Assembly: GCF_900114675.1 (NCBI RefSeq)
Contig: NZ_FOZM01000001.1
Span: 1,054,001-1,118,000, forward strand
Length of the DNA: 64,000 nucleotides
Direction of reading: 5' to 3'
From: Yoonia litorea
GTDB taxonomy: Bacteria; Pseudomonadota; Alphaproteobacteria; Rhodobacterales; Rhodobacteraceae
Below the pieces are notes generated by a model. The model had not been told where the DNA came from, made no database searches, and saw only the letters and a program-made list of their open reading frames with translations. Shown here one piece after another: positions 27,479-36,293 of the stretch (positions are counted from its first letter, which is position 1; each line of letters opens with the position of its first letter). The position numbers were made by a program, and so were the translations under genes.

Positions 27479-29029
27479 ATGTCTGACACAGCAGTACGCA
27501 CAGGGCGTCGCGCGCGGGGCGGAGGTGGCGCAGCACGCCGCGCAGAGCGAACAGCGGTCAGTGTCGAAACTGCGAAGTATATCGAACGCAATGTGCCGAA
27601 CTTCGAAGTGCTCACCGAAGAAGCGTTGGATATCATTGAAGCGAATGCCGAAACGGTGTTGGCCGAAATCGGTGTCAATTTCGTTGACAATCCTGACGCC
27701 TTGGCGCTTTGGAAAGACGCCGGCGCTGTAATCGAAGGGGAGCGAGTGCGTATTCCGCGTGGGCTTGCGCGCAAGCTTTGTTCAACCGCCCCTTCGGAAT
27801 ACACCCAACATGCACGCAATCCCGAGCGGTCGGTTGTCGTGGGTGGCAAGAACCTTGTTCTGGCCCCTGTCTATGGACCGCCCTTTGTACGGGACGCAGA
27901 AGGCGGACGCCGCTATGCGACGATGGCGGATTTCGAGAAATTCGTAAAGCTGGGCTATATGTCAAAGTGGTTGCATCACTCAGGTGGGACAGTTTGCGAA
28001 CCAACAGATGTGCCTGTGAACAAGCGACATCTGGATATGTTGCTGACGCATATGATCTATTCCGACAAACCTTTTATGGGGTCAGTGACCGAGCCAAGCC
28101 GCGCGCAAGACAGTATCGAGATGTGTGAAATCCTGTTCGGCAAGGAATTTGTCCAGGAAAACACCGTCATGACCTCGCTGATCAACATCAACTCTCCATT
28201 GACGTTCGACAGCATCATGATGGGCGCGCTTGAGGTCTATGCACGCAATAATCAGGCGTCAATCATCAGTCCGTTTATCGTTGGCGGTGCGATGGCACCT
28301 GTGTCAGTGGCCGGGACCTTGACGCAAGTGATGGCTGAGGTGCTGGCTGGCGTCGCGTACAGCCAGCTCATCCGCCCGGGTGCGCCTGTGATTTTCGGAA
28401 CATTTGTCACATCCATTGATATGAACTCTGGTGCGCCGACTTTCGGTACGCCAGAGGCGTCACACATCACCTACGGGGCAGGGCAGCTTGCCCGCCGTCT
28501 GGGCCTGCCATATCGGTCGGCTGGATCGTTCTGCGGCTCGAAGCTTCCTGACGCACAGGCCGCTTATGAGACGGCCAACAGCCTGCAGATGGGTTTGCTT
28601 TCGGGTGTGAACTTCATGCTGCACAGCTGCGGCTGGCTTGAAGGCGGGCTTGTCGCCTCCTTTGAAAAGTTTGTCATGGATGCCGATCAGCTTGGCACCT
28701 TGCACCACTTTGCCAAAGGTGTGGACCTGTCTGAAAACGGGCAAGCCATGGGTGCGATTGCAGAGGTCGGACCGGGTGGTCACTATCTTGGCTGTGAGCA
28801 CACACAGGCGAATTTCAAAACAGCCTTCTGGCGGTCTGATCTGTTCGACTACAAGCCGTTTGAGACTTGGGATGAAGAAGGCGCGCGCGATACGCAGGTG
28901 CTGGCATCGGCACGGGTCAAGAAATTGTTGGACACATACCAGCAACCGCCTCTCGATCCTGAAATCGAGGCACGGTTGCGGGCGTATGTGGCTGAGAAGA
29001 AAGCCAGCATGCCGGATGCATTCACCTAA
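27479..29029 (+). CDS. trimethylamine methyltransferase family protein, non-pyrrolysine (MttB superfamily)
   Basis: A 516-residue protein with an Arg/Gly-rich N-terminal tail (residues 8-22) and then the MttB TIM-barrel: NFEVLTEEALDIIEANAETVLAEIG, GTFVTSIDMNSGAPTFGTPE, and SGVNFMLHSCGWLEGGL. No in-frame amber codon occurs, so it belongs to the non-pyrrolysine branch, members of which demethylate quaternary amines such as glycine betaine, proline betaine or carnitine with a corrinoid protein. No corrinoid-protein gene or corrinoid-reactivation gene is in the window. The start is supported by AGGAG 8 bases upstream. The 3' end overlaps the DUF6477 gene by 4 bases. The substrate cannot be read from sequence. 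Confidence 0.85.
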   Translation: MSDTAVRTGRRARGGGGAARRAERTAVSVETAKYIERNVPNFEVLTEEALDIIEANAETVLAEIGVNFVDNPDALALWKDAGAVIEGERVRIPRGLARKLCSTAPSEYTQHARNPERSVVVGGKNLVLAPVYGPPFVRDAEGGRRYATMADFEKFVKLGYMSKWLHHSGGTVCEPTDVPVNKRHLDMLLTHMIYSDKPFMGSVTEPSRAQDSIEMCEILFGKEFVQENTVMTSLININSPLTFDSIMMGALEVYARNNQASIISPFIVGGAMAPVSVAGTLTQVMAEVLAGVAYSQLIRPGAPVIFGTFVTSIDMNSGAPTFGTPEASHITYGAGQLARRLGLPYRSAGSFCGSKLPDAQAAYETANSLQMGLLSGVNFMLHSCGWLEGGLVASFEKFVMDADQLGTLHHFAKGVDLSENGQAMGAIAEVGPGGHYLGCEHTQANFKTAFWRSDLFDYKPFETWDEEGARDTQVLASARVKKLLDTYQQPPLDPEIEARLRAYVAEKKASMPDAFT

Positions 29030-29319
29030 AGTCTGTTCTGCGCAGCCCGCATGATGCGGACTTCTCCCAAGAGGGCGATCAGGACGTCAACGTGGTGGGC
29101 GGGCCGGTAGTGGCCCGCCTTTTCTTTGCGGTGGGCTTCGAGTTCGGCTTCTTTTCCTAAGAGCGCCATGACTGCGGCGGCTGGCCGTGGCAGGTCCATC
29201 TGACCCAAGATTCGTGGCAGATGACTATCGCGGCGATAGCTATCCACGCCAAATCGCGCCGCTTGCGCCAGCAGCTTTGGGCGTTCAAGCAATTTCAATT
29301 GTGTCTCCAGGTCAAGCAT
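29026..29319 (-). CDS. DUF6477 family protein
   Basis: A 97-residue, mostly helical, charged protein (LDLETQLKLLERPKLLAQAARFG, then LPRPAAAVMALLGKEAELEAHRKEKAG). It resembles the DUF6477 family found in Rhodobacterales, of unknown function. It is divergent from the DUF6456 protein gene, a pairing I recall as common in this order. It has no signal peptide or membrane segment, so it is probably cytoplasmic. Confidence 0.65.
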   Translation of the reverse strand: MLDLETQLKLLERPKLLAQAARFGVDSYRRDSHLPRILGQMDLPRPAAAVMALLGKEAELEAHRKEKAGHYRPAHHVDVLIALLGEVRIMRAAQNRL

Positions 29320-29458
29320 TCCTACGGTCCTCCATCGGGGTTACCTATGGAACAGTGACACAAGCTAGGCGTGTGTTGCGCCAAGCGTGACAGGTCAGAA
29401 CGCTCTGCTCACTGTTGTTTAGGTTTTGGAAAGAATGGTTGACGGGTCAAAGACCTCA

Positions 29459-29508
29459 TTAACCCTTAGGTAACGATACACGCTCAGGTAGAGTTAATCC
29501 TTTGTGAA
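29459..29508. promoter_or_regulatory. two near-matches to the CtrA box upstream of the DUF6456 gene
   Basis: TTAA-N7-GTAAC at 29459-29474 and TTAA-N7-TGAA at 29494-29508 each differ by one base from the TTAA-N7-TTAA half-site pair. They lie 35 bases apart in the 238-base gap between the divergent DUF6477 and DUF6456 genes. They may be CtrA or a related OmpR-type site, or chance. Nothing else is seen in that gap. Confidence 0.3.
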
Positions 29509-29557
29509 TGGGACATGGCATGGACAAAGGCTGAGAGTAACTGAGAGGGAACAACAC

Positions 29558-30625
29558 ATGACTTGCTTGGGAAACACAACGGGGTCGCAAGGATTGCCGG
29601 GTTGGGTGCCCGAAGCAGCGTGCAATTATCTCGCGCACACAGAAGGCGGGATCTCAATCCGGGCCGTTGCCCGGCAGCGCGATGTGCATCCGTCTACCGT
29701 GTTGCGACAGGTGCGCCGGTTTGAAAGTCGCCGGGATGATCCGCTCGTTGACGCAGCACTGCAGGATTTGTCTGCGCAGGTTGCGAGAAACGCGCGGGCC
29801 TTGCGTGCGAAGGCAGATCAGGTCACCGAGCGGCACGTCACCCAAGAAGCCAAGCGCGTTTTGCGCCGCTTGGCTGAACCACATGCCGTTTTGGCTGTCG
29901 CACTTGAAATGGAGACGGCTGTCGTTGTGCGTCAGTCCGATGATGGCGGGCAAGTGCGCACGGCTACGGTGACGCGCGACATTGCACAGGCTTTGGCGCT
30001 CAAAGAATGGATCACCTGTGCAGAGCCTGATGCGCGCATCGTCCGTTACACGATCACGAACGCAGGGCGTGCCGAATTCCGGCGTCTCATGGCGATGGAT
30101 GAAAACCGCGCCGCTGCCCAAGGCGCAGGTGAGGCGCTGGCGGAAGAAGATTGGGATACAATCGATTTGGCTTCGGTCGGTCGGTCCATGGCGCGCCAAT
30201 GCGCATCAGAAAGCCCGCTCGTCGCGCTGTCACGTCGTCGCTCAAGCAGCGGTGACCCGTTTCTGACGCGTGAACTGGTTGCGGTAGGGGAGCGGTTGCG
30301 CGAGGACTTTGAACTTGTGGATTTGGGGCGGCACGGCCTGCAAGAGTGGCAAGCCCTTCTGTCAGGTGCGCCGACCAAGTTGGAAAGTGTCTCGCAAGGG
30401 GCGCAAGCGGCGCTCGACCGTGTGAAAGCCGCTCTGCAGGACCTCGGGCCGGGGCTTGGCGATGTTGCCCTGCGGTGCTGCTGTTTTCTGGAAGGGCTGG
30501 AACACACAGAGAAGGCGATGGGCTGGTCAGCCAGATCCGGCAAGATCGTTCTGCGGATCGCACTTGAGCGGCTCAAGCGGCACTATGCGCAGACCTACGG
30601 CCAATTTGGTCCGATGATCGGCTAG
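29558..30625 (+). CDS. helix-turn-helix protein with C-terminal DUF6456 domain
   Basis: A 355-residue cytoplasmic protein. Residues about 15-55 (AACNYLAHTEGGISIRAVARQRDVHPSTVLRQVRRFE) form a helix-turn-helix of the resolvase/Trp-repressor type. The C-terminal 140 residues (from PFLTRELVAVGERLREDFELVDLG to LRIALERLKRHYAQTYG) fit DUF6456. The middle contains an RRLAEPHAVLAVALEMETAVVVR segment. The role is unknown, though DNA binding is likely. The start at 29558 follows GAGAGGGA; an upstream ATG at 29504 lacks one. Possible CtrA-type sites lie upstream. Confidence 0.7.
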   Translation: MTCLGNTTGSQGLPGWVPEAACNYLAHTEGGISIRAVARQRDVHPSTVLRQVRRFESRRDDPLVDAALQDLSAQVARNARALRAKADQVTERHVTQEAKRVLRRLAEPHAVLAVALEMETAVVVRQSDDGGQVRTATVTRDIAQALALKEWITCAEPDARIVRYTITNAGRAEFRRLMAMDENRAAAQGAGEALAEEDWDTIDLASVGRSMARQCASESPLVALSRRRSSSGDPFLTRELVAVGERLREDFELVDLGRHGLQEWQALLSGAPTKLESVSQGAQAALDRVKAALQDLGPGLGDVALRCCCFLEGLEHTEKAMGWSARSGKIVLRIALERLKRHYAQTYGQFGPMIG

Positions 30626-30627
30626 CA

Positions 30628-30644
30628 GGATGCGGCATGCATCC
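30628..30644 (+). other. hairpin after the DUF6456 gene
   Basis: GGATGC-GGCAT-GCATCC is a perfect 6-bp stem three bases after the stop. No U-run follows, so termination would need Rho or the hairpin may protect the mRNA end. Confidence 0.35.
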
Positions 30645-30731
30645 ATTGCAGTCCCGTCATGCGCGGCAACCAGTCCATTGGACAAGCCTCATGTGAAACG
30701 TTAGGTAAGCTGCAACAACTCGGAGCAGATC

Positions 30732-31691
30732 ATGCCGACACGCGACCTGAAAATTCCTGCGCAGCGTCACCCCGAAAAGCAGCGCCGTCCGGATGCACCG
30801 CAACCCAAGAAACCAGATTGGATTCGCGTCAAAGCGCCTGTCTCAGAGGGTTACAAGGAAACGCATAAGATCATGCGTGAGAACAAGCTGGTCACCGTCT
30901 GCGAAGAGGCCGGCTGTCCGAACGTTGGCGAATGCTGGTCACAAGGCCATGCCACCATGATGATCATGGGCGAGGTGTGCACGCGTGCCTGCACCTTCTG
31001 CAATATCGCAACTGGTAAGCCGCCAGAGGCTCTCGACGTTTTTGAACCCGGTCGCGTTGCCGATGCGGTGAAGAAGCTTGGCCTGAACCACGTCGTCATT
31101 ACGTCTGTTGATCGTGACGATATCGAGGATGGCGGTGCAGAGCATTTTGCGCAAACCATTAGAGCCATTCGCCGCCAGTCGCCATCGACCACAATCGAAA
31201 TCCTGACACCCGATTTTATCCGGTGTGACCCGTCGGTTCTGGAAGTGGTCGTGAAGGCGAAACCTGATGTGTTCAATCACAACCTCGAAACAGTGCCCGG
31301 TCTTTATCCGCAGGTCCGTCCGGGTGCGCGCTACTTCCACTCCTTGCGTCTTTTGCAGCGTGTGAAAGAGATCGACCCATCGATGTTTACGAAATCGGGT
31401 ATCATGGTGGGCTTGGGTGAAGACAAGCAGGCTGTCGTTCAGGTCATGGAAGATATGCGGGCGGCCGATATCGATTTCCTGACAATCGGGCAGTATCTGC
31501 AGCCAACTCCGAAACACCACAAGGTGGACCGGTTCGTGACGCCGGAAGAATTCAAGACCTACGAAAAAACAGCCTACAACAAAGGGTTCCTGATGGTTTC
31601 AGCTACGCCGTTGACCCGCTCGTCATACCACGCCGGTGATGACTTTGCGCGGCTCCGCGCTGCCCGTCAGGAAAAGCTGGGTCAGGGTTAA
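30732..31691 (+). CDS. lipA: lipoyl synthase
   Basis: LipA inserts two sulfur atoms into octanoyl groups on lipoyl domains, using radical SAM chemistry and a second, sacrificial iron-sulfur cluster. The 319-residue protein has both cysteine sets: [13 protein letters not shown] (auxiliary cluster, near residues 57-69) and [10 protein letters not shown] (radical SAM CxxxCxxC, near 84-93), and it ends with SYHAGDDF plus a short tail. The ATG is preceded by CGGAGCAG. The stop overlaps the convergent cytochrome gene by 4 bases. Confidence 0.97.
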   Translation: MPTRDLKIPAQRHPEKQRRPDAPQPKKPDWIRVKAPVSEGYKETHKIMRENKLVTVCEEAGCPNVGECWSQGHATMMIMGEVCTRACTFCNIATGKPPEALDVFEPGRVADAVKKLGLNHVVITSVDRDDIEDGGAEHFAQTIRAIRRQSPSTTIEILTPDFIRCDPSVLEVVVKAKPDVFNHNLETVPGLYPQVRPGARYFHSLRLLQRVKEIDPSMFTKSGIMVGLGEDKQAVVQVMEDMRAADIDFLTIGQYLQPTPKHHKVDRFVTPEEFKTYEKTAYNKGFLMVSATPLTRSSYHAGDDFARLRAARQEKLGQG

Positions 31692-32563
31692 TTTTCAACC
31701 TGTGGTACGGCTTTGAGGTAGACGGCAATCGCTTCGCGGTCTTCGTCGCTCAATCGGCTTGTGTTGCGAATGACGGCAGCCATTGAGCCGCCCGCAACAT
31801 CAAAGGCCGGGGTGAAACCGCTCAGAAGATATTCCGAGATTTCCCCGACACTCCAGGTCAAGGCGGCTGGCGTGATATTGGGGATCTGCCCTTCGCCGGA
31901 GGGGTTTGGCGCGCCGGCCATCCAACGGGCGTGATCGAGGGCACCCAGGGCATTGCGCGGTGTGTGGCACTCCGCACAGTGGCCAAGCGCCTCGACCAGA
32001 TAACGACCGCGCTCCATCTGCACGCTATCTGCAGCCAGCACCCAATCTTCGTTCAGGTAAAGCAGCTTCCACGCGCCAATGCCTGCACGCAGGTTGTAGG
32101 GGAAACTGAGCCTGTGGGCCTCTGATGGACGGTCGGAACCGGGCAGGGTGCGCATGTAGGTGATAAGATCAAGAACATCCTGCGGCGCCGCCTTGTTATA
32201 GGCGGTGTAGGGAAACGCAGGGTAGAGGTGACGGGTGTCTTTTCCGACACCGGCCATGATCGCTGATGCAAGCTCAAGGTCAGACCACCTGCCAACACCG
32301 TGTTCAGGGTCGTTCGAGATGTTTGGAGCAAAAAACGTCCCGTAAGGCGTGTCAAAGGCCCTGCCACCTGCAACAAGGGACGACGGATCATTCGGGTCTG
32401 CATGACACGATGCGCAGCCGGCAGCGGCGAATATAGTCTCACCAGCATCAGGATTCCCGATGAGCCCTGCAAAGCGATCTGGGTCGATCGGCTGCGGGCG
32501 GGTGAAAAACCAGCCTGCAGCCGCCCCAATCAGGACAAGAGCTATGATCGGGAAGACACGCAT
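31688..32563 (-). CDS. membrane-anchored di-heme cytochrome c
   Basis: A 291-residue protein with an uncleaved-looking N-terminal helix ([17 protein letters not shown], residues 4-20) and two cytochrome c domains, each with a heme site: CASCH at residues 50-54 and CAECH near residue 195. Methionine ligands could be in the LSF/TYMRTLP and WMAGAPNP regions. The two-domain layout resembles the cytochrome subunits of periplasmic alcohol/sorbitol dehydrogenases and related electron carriers. No dehydrogenase lies next to it. It follows the cytochrome c'-like gene by 23 bases on the same strand, so the two probably act in one electron path. Confidence 0.85.
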   Translation of the reverse strand: MRVFPIIALVLIGAAAGWFFTRPQPIDPDRFAGLIGNPDAGETIFAAAGCASCHADPNDPSSLVAGGRAFDTPYGTFFAPNISNDPEHGVGRWSDLELASAIMAGVGKDTRHLYPAFPYTAYNKAAPQDVLDLITYMRTLPGSDRPSEAHRLSFPYNLRAGIGAWKLLYLNEDWVLAADSVQMERGRYLVEALGHCAECHTPRNALGALDHARWMAGAPNPSGEGQIPNITPAALTWSVGEISEYLLSGFTPAFDVAGGSMAAVIRNTSRLSDEDREAIAVYLKAVPQVEN

Positions 32564-32586
32564 TGTTCCGTGAGTGAAGCGCGTGT

Positions 32587-33063
32587 TTAGTTACGCGGAG
32601 CGCGGTAGGCTTCGTGGCATGATCCGCAGCTTTGACCGACAGCGCCAAATGCCGCCCGCATCGCATCGAGACCGTCACCTGCCACAGATGCAAGCGCAAC
32701 AGTCGCCGTGGCAAGCCCCTGCATCTCAGCATCAAACCCATCCGGATCGGACCAGATTTCGGCTTTGGCACGATTGCCGCCAACACCCGTGTCTGTTCCT
32801 TCCAGCCAGTAACGGTCCTGCGACATGCTCGCCAGGGCAGCAAGGTTTGCCGCCGCGGCCGCTGCAACGTCTGCATCATATGGCAACCGTTCCTGCGCCA
32901 TCGCGCCCAATGGCCCGAGGTTGAATCCAAGCAATCCCATATGCGACTGACGGGCCGCGATTGCGCGTTCCTGATCCTGAGACAAATGTCCGTCTGCAAA
33001 AGCAGGTGTCACCATCGCGATGATCATGCTGCAAACGGCTGGAGTAAAAATCTTCTTCTTCAT
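32587..33063 (-). CDS. cytochrome c'/c556-type protein, class II
   Basis: A 158-residue precursor with signal peptide (cleaved near TPAFA-DG) and a four-helix-bundle pattern rich in Ala. The single heme site CGSCH is at the extreme C-terminus (residues 146-150), the hallmark of class II c-type cytochromes. HMGLLGFNLGPLGAM near residue 41 supplies a possible Met ligand. Proteins of this group carry electrons or bind NO. The start at 33063 (MKKKIF) gives the signal peptide and follows a weak AAGGATATTTC site. It is likely the first gene of a two-gene cytochrome operon. Confidence 0.85.
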   Translation of the reverse strand: MKKKIFTPAVCSMIIAMVTPAFADGHLSQDQERAIAARQSHMGLLGFNLGPLGAMAQERLPYDADVAAAAAANLAALASMSQDRYWLEGTDTGVGGNRAKAEIWSDPDGFDAEMQGLATATVALASVAGDGLDAMRAAFGAVGQSCGSCHEAYRAPRN

Positions 33064-33142
33064 CGAAATATCCTTTCGCAAAGCCAAGCCCTGCTTGGAT
33101 ATTAGCGCGAAAAGAGGTGCGGTCAAATGACGCAGGCGTCAG

Positions 33143-33295
33143 TTATCGTCTGGCGTTCACGCGCTCTGGCGTGAGCCAGTCCGGCCAGCCCCAGACGGCT
33201 TCGATGCCGGCAAGAAGGAGGCAAAAAGCAACGATTCCGAACACAAGTTTGATTTTCGCATGCGAGGGCGGGTTTTGCGCCCATCGCTTCATCAT
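33143..33295 (-). CDS. small single-helix membrane protein, 50 residues
   Basis: ATG at 33293-33295 (or 33290-33292) to TAA at 33143-33145. The product begins MMKRWAQNPPSHAKIK, has one transmembrane helix (VFGIVAFCLLLAGIEAVWGW, residues 18-37) and a short basic end. The positive N-terminus suggests it faces the cytoplasm. It starts 17 bases after the hpt stop on the same strand and lies before the cytochrome genes. The compact positive-helix pattern and operon-like position argue for a real gene. Function unknown. Confidence 0.6.
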   Translation of the reverse strand: MMKRWAQNPPSHAKIKLVFGIVAFCLLLAGIEAVWGWPDWLTPERVNARR

Positions 33296-33312
33296 CACGA
33301 ACCATCGCGGGC

Positions 33313-33864
33313 TCAGCACGAATTGTCATCCGTAAACCGGACGTTGCCGATGAAAGGCAGGTTGCGGTTGCGTTGCGCAAAGTCGATGCCGTAGCCCACC
33401 ACAAATTCGTCAGGGATTTCAAATCCTGTCCAGTCTGCCTTGAAATCGACTTCGCGTCTGGCGGGCTTATCAAGAAGCGCAATCGACTTGAGCCTCGCAG
33501 GCTTACGGTTCAGCAGAAACTTTGTGACATGCGCAAGGGTGTGGCCTGTATCGACGATATCCTCGACCACCAGAACATCGCGCCCTTCGATCTGGCCGCG
33601 CAGGTCTTTCAGGATGCGGACCTCGCGGCTGCTTTCCATGCCGTCGCCGTAGGATGAAGCCTCCAGAAAATCGACCTCAACTGGCAGATCCAACTCGCGC
33701 ACCAGATCGGCGATAAAGACAAATGATCCGCGCAACAGACCCACGACGACCAGTTTGTTGGTGTCTGAGAACTCCGACCCGATTTCTGTCGCGAGGTCTT
33801 CGATCCGGGCGGCAATCGCCTTTGCGCTGATCATGGTGTCAATGACATAGGGGCGGTGCGACAT
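33313..33864 (-). CDS. hpt: hypoxanthine phosphoribosyltransferase
   Basis: Hpt salvages hypoxanthine and guanine with PRPP. The 183-residue protein has the PRPP loop [17 protein letters not shown] near residues 96-112, the early [19 protein letters not shown] and the C-terminal [22 protein letters not shown]. The frame extends further upstream, but the ATG at 33864 (MSHRPYVID) gives the family length. It is divergent from the Coq10/RatA gene with 77 bases between starts. Confidence 0.94.
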   Translation of the reverse strand: MSHRPYVIDTMISAKAIAARIEDLATEIGSEFSDTNKLVVVGLLRGSFVFIADLVRELDLPVEVDFLEASSYGDGMESSREVRILKDLRGQIEGRDVLVVEDIVDTGHTLAHVTKFLLNRKPARLKSIALLDKPARREVDFKADWTGFEIPDEFVVGYGIDFAQRNRNLPFIGNVRFTDDNSC

Positions 33865-33941
33865 CGGAGCCTCGGCAATGGGTTGATTTCTTGAGCGCAT
33901 TCTACGACATGAGGCAGTGAAGTCACCCGTGAAAGGCCCCA

Positions 33942-34385
33942 ATGCCAAGCCATTCCGAAACCAAGTTCCTGCCTTACACTGCGCAACAGATGTTTGATCT
34001 GGTCGCAGATGTCGGCAGTTACCCGCAGTTCCTGCCTTGGACGGCCGCCGCGCGCGTGCGCAGCGTTACTGACAAAGGTGACCACGATGAGATGCTCGCG
34101 GATCTTGTGATTTCATTCAAAGTCTTCAGAGAACGGTTTGGCAGCCGTGTCTTGCTGTGGCACGAGAAAAAGCAGATCGATACGGCATATCTTGATGGTC
34201 CTGTCCGGCATCTGGAAAGTCAGTGGAACTTCCGCGATGTCGACGGCGGATGTGAGGTCTCATTCGAAGTCGACTTCGAGTTCAAAAGCAGACTGTTGCA
34301 AGGTGCAGCCGGTATGTTTTTCAACGAAGCGATGCAGCGTGTCGTGCGATCATTCGAGCGTCGCGCGGCAGAGCTTTACGGCTGA
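33942..34385 (+). CDS. Coq10/RatA family START-domain protein
   Basis: A 147-residue protein of the polyketide-cyclase/START fold: [28 protein letters not shown] at the N-terminus and [36 protein letters not shown] at the C-terminal helix. In mitochondria and alphaproteobacteria Coq10-like members help ubiquinone function; in E. coli the homologue RatA was reported to affect ribosome assembly. The Coq10 role is the better guess here because of the taxon. The start has GAAAGG upstream. A probable terminator follows at 34411-34431. Confidence 0.88.
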   Translation: MPSHSETKFLPYTAQQMFDLVADVGSYPQFLPWTAAARVRSVTDKGDHDEMLADLVISFKVFRERFGSRVLLWHEKKQIDTAYLDGPVRHLESQWNFRDVDGGCEVSFEVDFEFKSRLLQGAAGMFFNEAMQRVVRSFERRAAELYG

Positions 34386-34410
34386 CTGAGCGCCTTTTGC
34401 TATCGTCGGA

Positions 34411-34431
34411 GCCTCCGGCGGGAGTATTTTT
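34411..34431 (+). terminator. terminator-like element with GCCTCCGGCGGGAGTATTTTT
   Basis: CTCC-GGCG-GGAG forms a short GC stem followed by TATTTTT, 26 bases after the Coq10/RatA stop. I recognise this sequence as a common repeated intergenic element in roseobacter genomes; this window has only this copy. It likely ends the plus-strand transcript. Confidence 0.65.
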
Positions 34432-34444
34432 GGCAAAATGATGG

Positions 34445-34470
34445 GCGGGGCCGCGCATTGGCCGCCCCGC
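34445..34470 (-). terminator. probable terminator of amt
   Basis: GCGGGGC/GCCCCGC (7 bp, 12-base loop) lies 12 bases after the amt stop on the minus strand, followed by CCATCATTTTG. The U-run is delayed, so strength is uncertain. It is back to back with the plus-strand terminator at 34411-34431. Confidence 0.45.
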
Positions 34471-34481
34471 TGAAACCAACC

Positions 34482-35663
34482 TTAGCTGTTCATTTCGTAG
34501 GCGCGTTCGCCATGGACGCTGAGGTCAAGACCGGTGGCCTCGGTTTCATCATCCACGCGCAAAGGGGTGATCGCCTTTACGATAAAGATCAGTACCGTCG
34601 TCACGACGATTGTGTAGATGCCGACAATCGCAAGGCTGCCGAGTTGTGCCGCCCATGCGCCAGCGCCGAAGACGGCAATCATGATGGTTCCGAAGATCCC
34701 GCCGACACCGTGAACTGCAAAGACGTCAAGCGTGTCATCGACCCGTGCTTTGTTGCGGATGAGGTTCACAGCTTCCTGACAGAGGATGCCCGCGACGCTG
34801 CCGATGATCAGCGCCTCGACCGGACCCACAAAGCCCGACGCGGGCGTAATCGATGCGAGACCTGCAATCGTGCCTGTGACCATCCCGACAAGCGAGGCCT
34901 TCCCGAATTTGATGCGTTCCCAAAGCGCCCATGTCAGGGATGCGGCAGCCGCAGAGATATGTGTCACTGTCAGCGCCATTGCAGCACCACCGTCAGCGGC
35001 AAGTTGCGAGCCACCGTTAAAGCCGAACCAGCCGACCCAGAGCATTGCGGCCCCGATCATCACCATGCCCGGATTGTGCGGCGGTTTGCTGTTGTCACGA
35101 CGGGCGCCAAGAAAGATCGCGAGGATCAACGCCGCAAGCCCGGCAGTTTCGTGCACCACAATACCGCCTGCGAAATCGCGGACACCGACCTCGCCAAAGA
35201 TCCCACCGTCGGCGAGCATCCCGCCGCCCCAGACCCAATGCACAACCGGTGCGTAGCAAAGCAGCATCCAGAGGGCGGAGAAGAGCAGAACAAATCCGAA
35301 TCCGATCCGCTCAACATAGGCGCCCACGATCAGCGCGGGCGTGATGATCGCAAATGTCATCTGAAAGGCAAAGAACAGCACTTCAGGCAATGTGCCAGAC
35401 AGGGTGTCGGCTGTGACGCCAGCAAGGAACATCTTGTCCAGTCCGCCCCAAAGTCCGCTCTCACCGCTGCCGAAGGCAATTGAGTAGCCAACGGCGAACC
35501 ACAGAACGCTCATCAAACAGGCAATTGCATAGCAATGCATAAAGACGCTCAGCACATTGCGTGCGCGGACGAGCCCCCCATAGAAAAGTGCCAGCCCCGG
35601 CAATGTCATAAACAGCACAAGTGCCGTTGCCACGATGATCCAGGCGGTATCCGCTCCGTTCAT
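34482..35663 (-). CDS. amt: ammonium transporter
   Basis: Amt conducts ammonium/ammonia through a trimeric membrane channel. The 393-residue protein has eleven hydrophobic helices. It has the twin-His pore residues in VVHETAGLAAL and VFAVHGVGGIFG, the early FYGGLVRARNVLS, and WVGWFGFNGGS. It has no obvious cleavable signal beyond the first helix. The usual partner gene glnK is not adjacent. It is flanked by pncC upstream and convergent with the Coq10/RatA gene. Confidence 0.95.
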   Translation of the reverse strand: MNGADTAWIIVATALVLFMTLPGLALFYGGLVRARNVLSVFMHCYAIACLMSVLWFAVGYSIAFGSGESGLWGGLDKMFLAGVTADTLSGTLPEVLFFAFQMTFAIITPALIVGAYVERIGFGFVLLFSALWMLLCYAPVVHWVWGGGMLADGGIFGEVGVRDFAGGIVVHETAGLAALILAIFLGARRDNSKPPHNPGMVMIGAAMLWVGWFGFNGGSQLAADGGAAMALTVTHISAAAASLTWALWERIKFGKASLVGMVTGTIAGLASITPASGFVGPVEALIIGSVAGILCQEAVNLIRNKARVDDTLDVFAVHGVGGIFGTIMIAVFGAGAWAAQLGSLAIVGIYTIVVTTVLIFIVKAITPLRVDDETEATGLDLSVHGERAYEMNS

Positions 35664-35810
35664 GTCGCGTCCTTTCGTCTTCAGATTTGCATTGCAGGCT
35701 TAAGGCCGGATTCGCCGCGCTGTTAAAACGCGCAAAAGCAGGCAACACCTGCTGAAATGCTAGGCGCTCGTGAATTTGATGAAAAAATGTGCGCTACTGG
35801 GCGTATTTGC

Positions 35811-36293
35811 TTAAGTGATGGGCGAAAACTGAAGGGTGGCTTTGAGGAGAAGTTTGATGGCGTGGTGGGTCGTCGCTTGTCTGACTTCTGCCCGCCCGAT
35901 AGCACCAAATTCGATGGTTTCGGTGCGCACGCCAGCATCTGTGGCCAGACCGAAGCAGACCCGCCCCTCTGGTTTGTGCTCTGATCCGCCTGGCCCGGCG
36001 ATGCCCGTCACGGAAACTGCGATCTGCGCATCTGACCCCGCCAGCGCGCCTCGCGCCATTTCTGCCGCGACCTTCTCTGAGACAGCGCCATGCGCCTCAA
36101 GTGTCGCCGGTTTGACGCCAAGCATCTCCATCTTGGCGGCGTTGGTGTAGGTAATGAAGCTGCGGTCAAAAATGGCAGAGCTGCCTGCCACATCGGTAAT
36201 CGCTGCGCTGATCATGCCGCCCGTGCAGCTTTCAGCCGTGCAGACCCTCACACCGCGTGCGCGTGCCGCATCAAAAAGGTCCGTGACGCTCAT
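35811..36293 (-). CDS. pncC: nicotinamide-nucleotide amidohydrolase (CinA C-terminal domain)
   Basis: PncC hydrolyses NMN to nicotinate mononucleotide and ammonia in NAD recycling. The 160-residue chain contains only the C-terminal CinA domain: VCTAESCTGGMISAAITDVAGSS, FITYTNAAKMEMLGV, and VSVTGIAGPGGS, the last with the conserved Gly-rich active-site loop. The N-terminal MoaB-like part of full CinA is absent, as is usual in this order. Start at 36293 overlaps the pgpA stop by one base. Confidence 0.93.
   Translation of the reverse strand: MSVTDLFDAARARGVRVCTAESCTGGMISAAITDVAGSSAIFDRSFITYTNAAKMEMLGVKPATLEAHGAVSEKVAAEMARGALAGSDAQIAVSVTGIAGPGGSEHKPEGRVCFGLATDAGVRTETIEFGAIGRAEVRQATTHHAIKLLLKATLQFSPIT

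Noticed and set aside
27479-29029. Pyrrolysine-containing MttB
   Set aside because: The frame has no internal amber codon, so it belongs to the non-pyrrolysine branch.
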